Below are positions 61,952 through 64,000 of a stretch of 64,000 nt of DNA, piece by piece. Where the stretch lies: the NCBI RefSeq assembly GCF_003697345.1, contig NZ_RFLY01000011.1, forward strand, positions 1-64,000. The letters run 5' to 3'. Position numbers and translations under genes: made by a program. The number at the start of each line of letters is the position of its first letter. The stretch's first letter is position 1. Below the pieces are notes generated by a model. That model saw only the letters and a program-made list of their open reading frames with translations, had not been told where the DNA came from and ran no database searches. This DNA is from Solilutibacter pythonis (GTDB lineage Bacteria; Pseudomonadota; Gammaproteobacteria; Xanthomonadales; Xanthomonadaceae).

Positions 61952-63829
61952 ATGTCCGCTATCCGTAAAATCCGCCGTTTGAAGGCGGCCACGCTCGCCA
62001 CCGCGCTGGCGTGCGCCGCATTGCCGAGCCTGGCCCAGCAGGGTCCCTTCAGCCAGACCGTGTTCTTCGGCGACAGCCTGACCGACGCCGGTTATTTCCG
62101 TCCCTTGCTGCCGCTGGCCGCGCAGCCGGTCATCGGCCAGTTCACCACCAATCCCGGCCTGGTCTGGTCGCAGTTCCTGGCCGATTACTACCGCACCGAC
62201 GCCTCCACCGCCTGGTTGGCGACCGGCCGCGTCCCGCTGGCCGATAAGGGCGGCAACTACGCGGTGGGCGGCGCCCGGGTGGGTACCGAGGTGAACGGCG
62301 CGCTCGGCTACACGCCCTCGCTGTCCAGCCAGTTGGCCGAACATCTGCGCCGCGGCGGCGGCCGCGCCGATGCCGATGCGCTCTACACCGTCTGGGGCGG
62401 GGCCAACGATCTGTTCGCAGTCACCAACGATGGCGCCGATCCGGCCGCCACGCTCGCCGCCGCGGTGGGGGCGGAAGTGGGGGTCGTCGACAAGCTGCAC
62501 GCCGCCGGCGCCCGCTACATCCTCGTCCCGACGGTGCCGGATATCGGCATCACCCCGGCCTTCCGCGCCAAGGGGGCGGCGGCGATGGCGCAGGGCAGCG
62601 CGCTGGCTGCGGCCTACAACGATGCGCTGTTCAAGGGCCTGGCGGCGCGGAACCTGCGGGTGATCCCGCTCGATACCTATCGCCTGCTGGGGGAGGTCGT
62701 CGCCGATCCGGGCACTTACGGCTTCCGCAACGTCAGCGGCACCGCCTGCCAGCCGCAGATCACCGCGCAGTCGCTGGCTTGCAACCCGACCAGCTACGTC
62801 TCGCCGGATGCCCCTTACACCTATGCCTTCGCCGATGGCGTGCATCCCGGTAGCGCGGCCCACGCGATCCTGGCCGATTACGCCGTCGCCACGATCGAGG
62901 GGCCGCGCCAGGTCGCGGTACTGCCGCACTCGGCGGCGACGGTCGGGCGCCAGCGCGCCGATCGCGTCGCTGAGCAGTTGGCCAGCCGCGGCGATGCCGA
63001 GGGCGGCCGTTTCTGGGGCGGCCTGCGCTACGACAACCAGCGCTACCCACGCGGTGCGATGGTCGGCGATGGCTTCGAGGGTGGCGGCGCCAGCCTCGGC
63101 CTGGGCTACGACCGCAACGCCGGCGCCTGGGTCTATGGCGGTTATCTCGACGCCGGCCGCCAGCGTATCGATTACGGCGCGCGGCGCGGCGATTTCCGCC
63201 AGCGCGAGATCGGGCTGGGCGGCTACGTCGGCTGGCGGGGCGACAACGCCTGGTTCGATGGACAACTCGGTTACTCGAAGCTCCAGTTCGATGTCAGCCG
63301 CCAGGTGCCGCTTGGCCCGGCGACGCGCGGCCACGATGGCCGCGCCGATGGCCGCAATCTCAGCGCCGGTCTGGGCGCCGGCTGGCGCTTCGGCCATGAC
63401 GGGTTGCGCCACGGCCCGTTGCTGCGGGTGCTGGCGCAGAAGATCCGCGTCGATGGCTATGCCGAATCGCGTCCGGAACTCGCCACGGCGCTGTCCTTCC
63501 CCAGCCAGGCATTCGACTCGCTACAGGTATCCGCCGGCTGGCAGGCCGAATGGATGCTGGGCGAACACACCCGGCCCTATGCCCGCCTGACGGCCGAACG
63601 CGAATTCGGCGACCGGCCCGAACAAGCCTTCGCGCGCATGAGTTCGATGCCCGGCACGCCCGATTACGCGGTGCCGGCGCCGCGCTTCGACGACCGTTAT
63701 GGCCGCCTCGGCCTGGGCGTGCGCACCCGGCTGAGCGGGATGGACGTGCTGGCCGGCGCGGAACTCGGGCTGGGCGAGCGTGATGGCCGGCGTTCGAGCT
63801 TCCACCTCGGCCTCGCCAAGGGGTTCTGA
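61952..63829 (+). CDS. Autotransporter GDSL esterase/lipase (EstA-like)
   Basis: A 625-residue outer-membrane protein: signal peptide (ATLATALACAALPSLAQQ), a GDSL hydrolase domain (about 30-325) and a C-terminal autotransporter beta-barrel (about 355-625) ending LGLAKGF. Catalytic blocks are VFFGDSLTDAGYF (Ser), NYAVGGARVGTE (Gly), YTVWGGANDLF (Asn) and FADGVHPGSAAHAILADY (Asp and His). The esterase is displayed on the cell surface, like EstA of Pseudomonas. Two cysteines in GTACQPQITAQSLACNP may form a disulfide. Confidence 0.92.
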   Translation: MSAIRKIRRLKAATLATALACAALPSLAQQGPFSQTVFFGDSLTDAGYFRPLLPLAAQPVIGQFTTNPGLVWSQFLADYYRTDASTAWLATGRVPLADKGGNYAVGGARVGTEVNGALGYTPSLSSQLAEHLRRGGGRADADALYTVWGGANDLFAVTNDGADPAATLAAAVGAEVGVVDKLHAAGARYILVPTVPDIGITPAFRAKGAAAMAQGSALAAAYNDALFKGLAARNLRVIPLDTYRLLGEVVADPGTYGFRNVSGTACQPQITAQSLACNPTSYVSPDAPYTYAFADGVHPGSAAHAILADYAVATIEGPRQVAVLPHSAATVGRQRADRVAEQLASRGDAEGGRFWGGLRYDNQRYPRGAMVGDGFEGGGASLGLGYDRNAGAWVYGGYLDAGRQRIDYGARRGDFRQREIGLGGYVGWRGDNAWFDGQLGYSKLQFDVSRQVPLGPATRGHDGRADGRNLSAGLGAGWRFGHDGLRHGPLLRVLAQKIRVDGYAESRPELATALSFPSQAFDSLQVSAGWQAEWMLGEHTRPYARLTAEREFGDRPEQAFARMSSMPGTPDYAVPAPRFDDRYGRLGLGVRTRLSGMDVLAGAELGLGERDGRRSSFHLGLAKGF

Positions 63830-63835
63830 GCGCGA

Positions 63836-63865
63836 TTGCCAAACGCCTGGCATGCGGCATAGACT
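63836..63865 (+). promoter_or_regulatory. Promoter of tRNA-Gly
   Basis: TTGCCA (63,836-63,841), an 18-base spacer and TAGACT (63,860-63,865). It ends ten bases before the tRNA, a usual distance. Confidence 0.55.
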
Positions 63866-63874
63866 CTGCCGCAC

Positions 63875-63948
63875 GCGGGTGTAGTTCAATGGTAGAACTT
63901 CAGCTTCCCAAGCTGATAGCGTGGGTTCGATTCCCATCACCCGCTCCA
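63875..63948 (+). tRNA. tRNA-Gly (anticodon CCC)
   Basis: A 74-base tRNA with encoded CCA. Acceptor stem GCGGGTG/CACCCGC, anticodon stem TCAGC/GCTGA with loop TTCCCAA, so the anticodon is CCC, reading GGG. T arm contains GGTTCGATTCC. A strong terminator follows. Confidence 0.95.
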
Positions 63949-63955
63949 ATACGCG

Positions 63956-63982
63956 ACGGCGGCCTCCGGGCCGCCGTTTTTT
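63956..63982 (+). terminator. Terminator after tRNA-Gly
   Basis: ACGGCGGCC, loop TCCG, GGCCGCCGT: 9-bp stem followed by a run of T, a classic intrinsic terminator. Confidence 0.85.
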
Positions 63983-64000
63983 CGTGGCGAACAAGGATGC

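Overview
The window looks like a chromosome segment of a Xanthomonadales gammaproteobacterium (Xanthomonadaceae/Lysobacteraceae, for example a Lysobacter, Luteimonas or Pseudoxanthomonas relative). Reasons: most genes are GC-rich; the glycolysis block (gapA, pgk, pyk, class I fba) and the sufBCDS block are of the kind found in Xanthomonads; and the first third is a bacteria-killing type IV secretion system of the Xanthomonadales type (X-T4SS). The genus cannot be fixed from the sequence alone. Names and families are assigned by reading motifs, not by database search.

Positions 1-21,010 hold the X-T4SS. The window opens in the glutamine-rich tail of one secreted toxin. The core follows in the order virB7 (with the extra C-terminal N0-like domain), B8, B9, B10, B11, B1, B2, B3, B4, B5, B6. 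After that the locus becomes a mosaic of repeated modules ordered (virB4 3' end)-virB5-virB6-DUF4189 gene-immunity lipoprotein-toxin. Two modules end in complete immunity/toxin pairs: a GH19 lysozyme-like toxin with an XAC2610-like immunity lipoprotein, and a toxin with both a lytic transglycosylase and an NlpC/P60-type domain next to an unrecognised lipoprotein. Both toxins share almost identical peptidoglycan-binding and XVIPCD (VirD4-recruiting) C-termini. Between and after the modules lie decayed pieces of virB4, virB6 and an immunity gene, which record repeated duplication and deletion. Four DUF4189-type secreted proteins lie in AT-rich DNA, three of them after an intact or partly preserved virB6. 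No virD4 is present in the window.

Positions 21,100-36,000 are mostly core metabolism: S1/P1 nuclease, OmpW, gapA with candidate FNR-like and promoter sites, a DUF2339/DUF3999 membrane pair, a group III truncated haemoglobin, two small secreted proteins, then pgk-DUF302 lipoprotein-pyk-fba. A 96-bp tandem repeat at about 34.7-35.1 kb has copied the junction between a membrane protein gene and a lipoprotein gene. A SET-domain protein lies on the reverse strand.

Positions 36,500-43,250 are the iron-sulfur cluster assembly operon: an Rrf2-type regulator, sufB, an inserted nucleotidyltransferase pair, sufC, sufD, sufS, a GNAT enzyme and a Rieske protein. Then come a Fur-box-preceded TonB-dependent receptor with its DUF3649/PepSY/DUF3325 partners (reverse strand), an RND efflux pair, a GNAT enzyme, an AGCS symporter, a TrmH-family methyltransferase, mscL, an FAH-family hydrolase, a second Rieske protein, an SLC13-type permease, trmB-thiG, a YdcH-like protein, thiS, a GDSL autotransporter esterase and tRNA-Gly(CCC). 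No insertion sequence, integrase or CRISPR array was seen.
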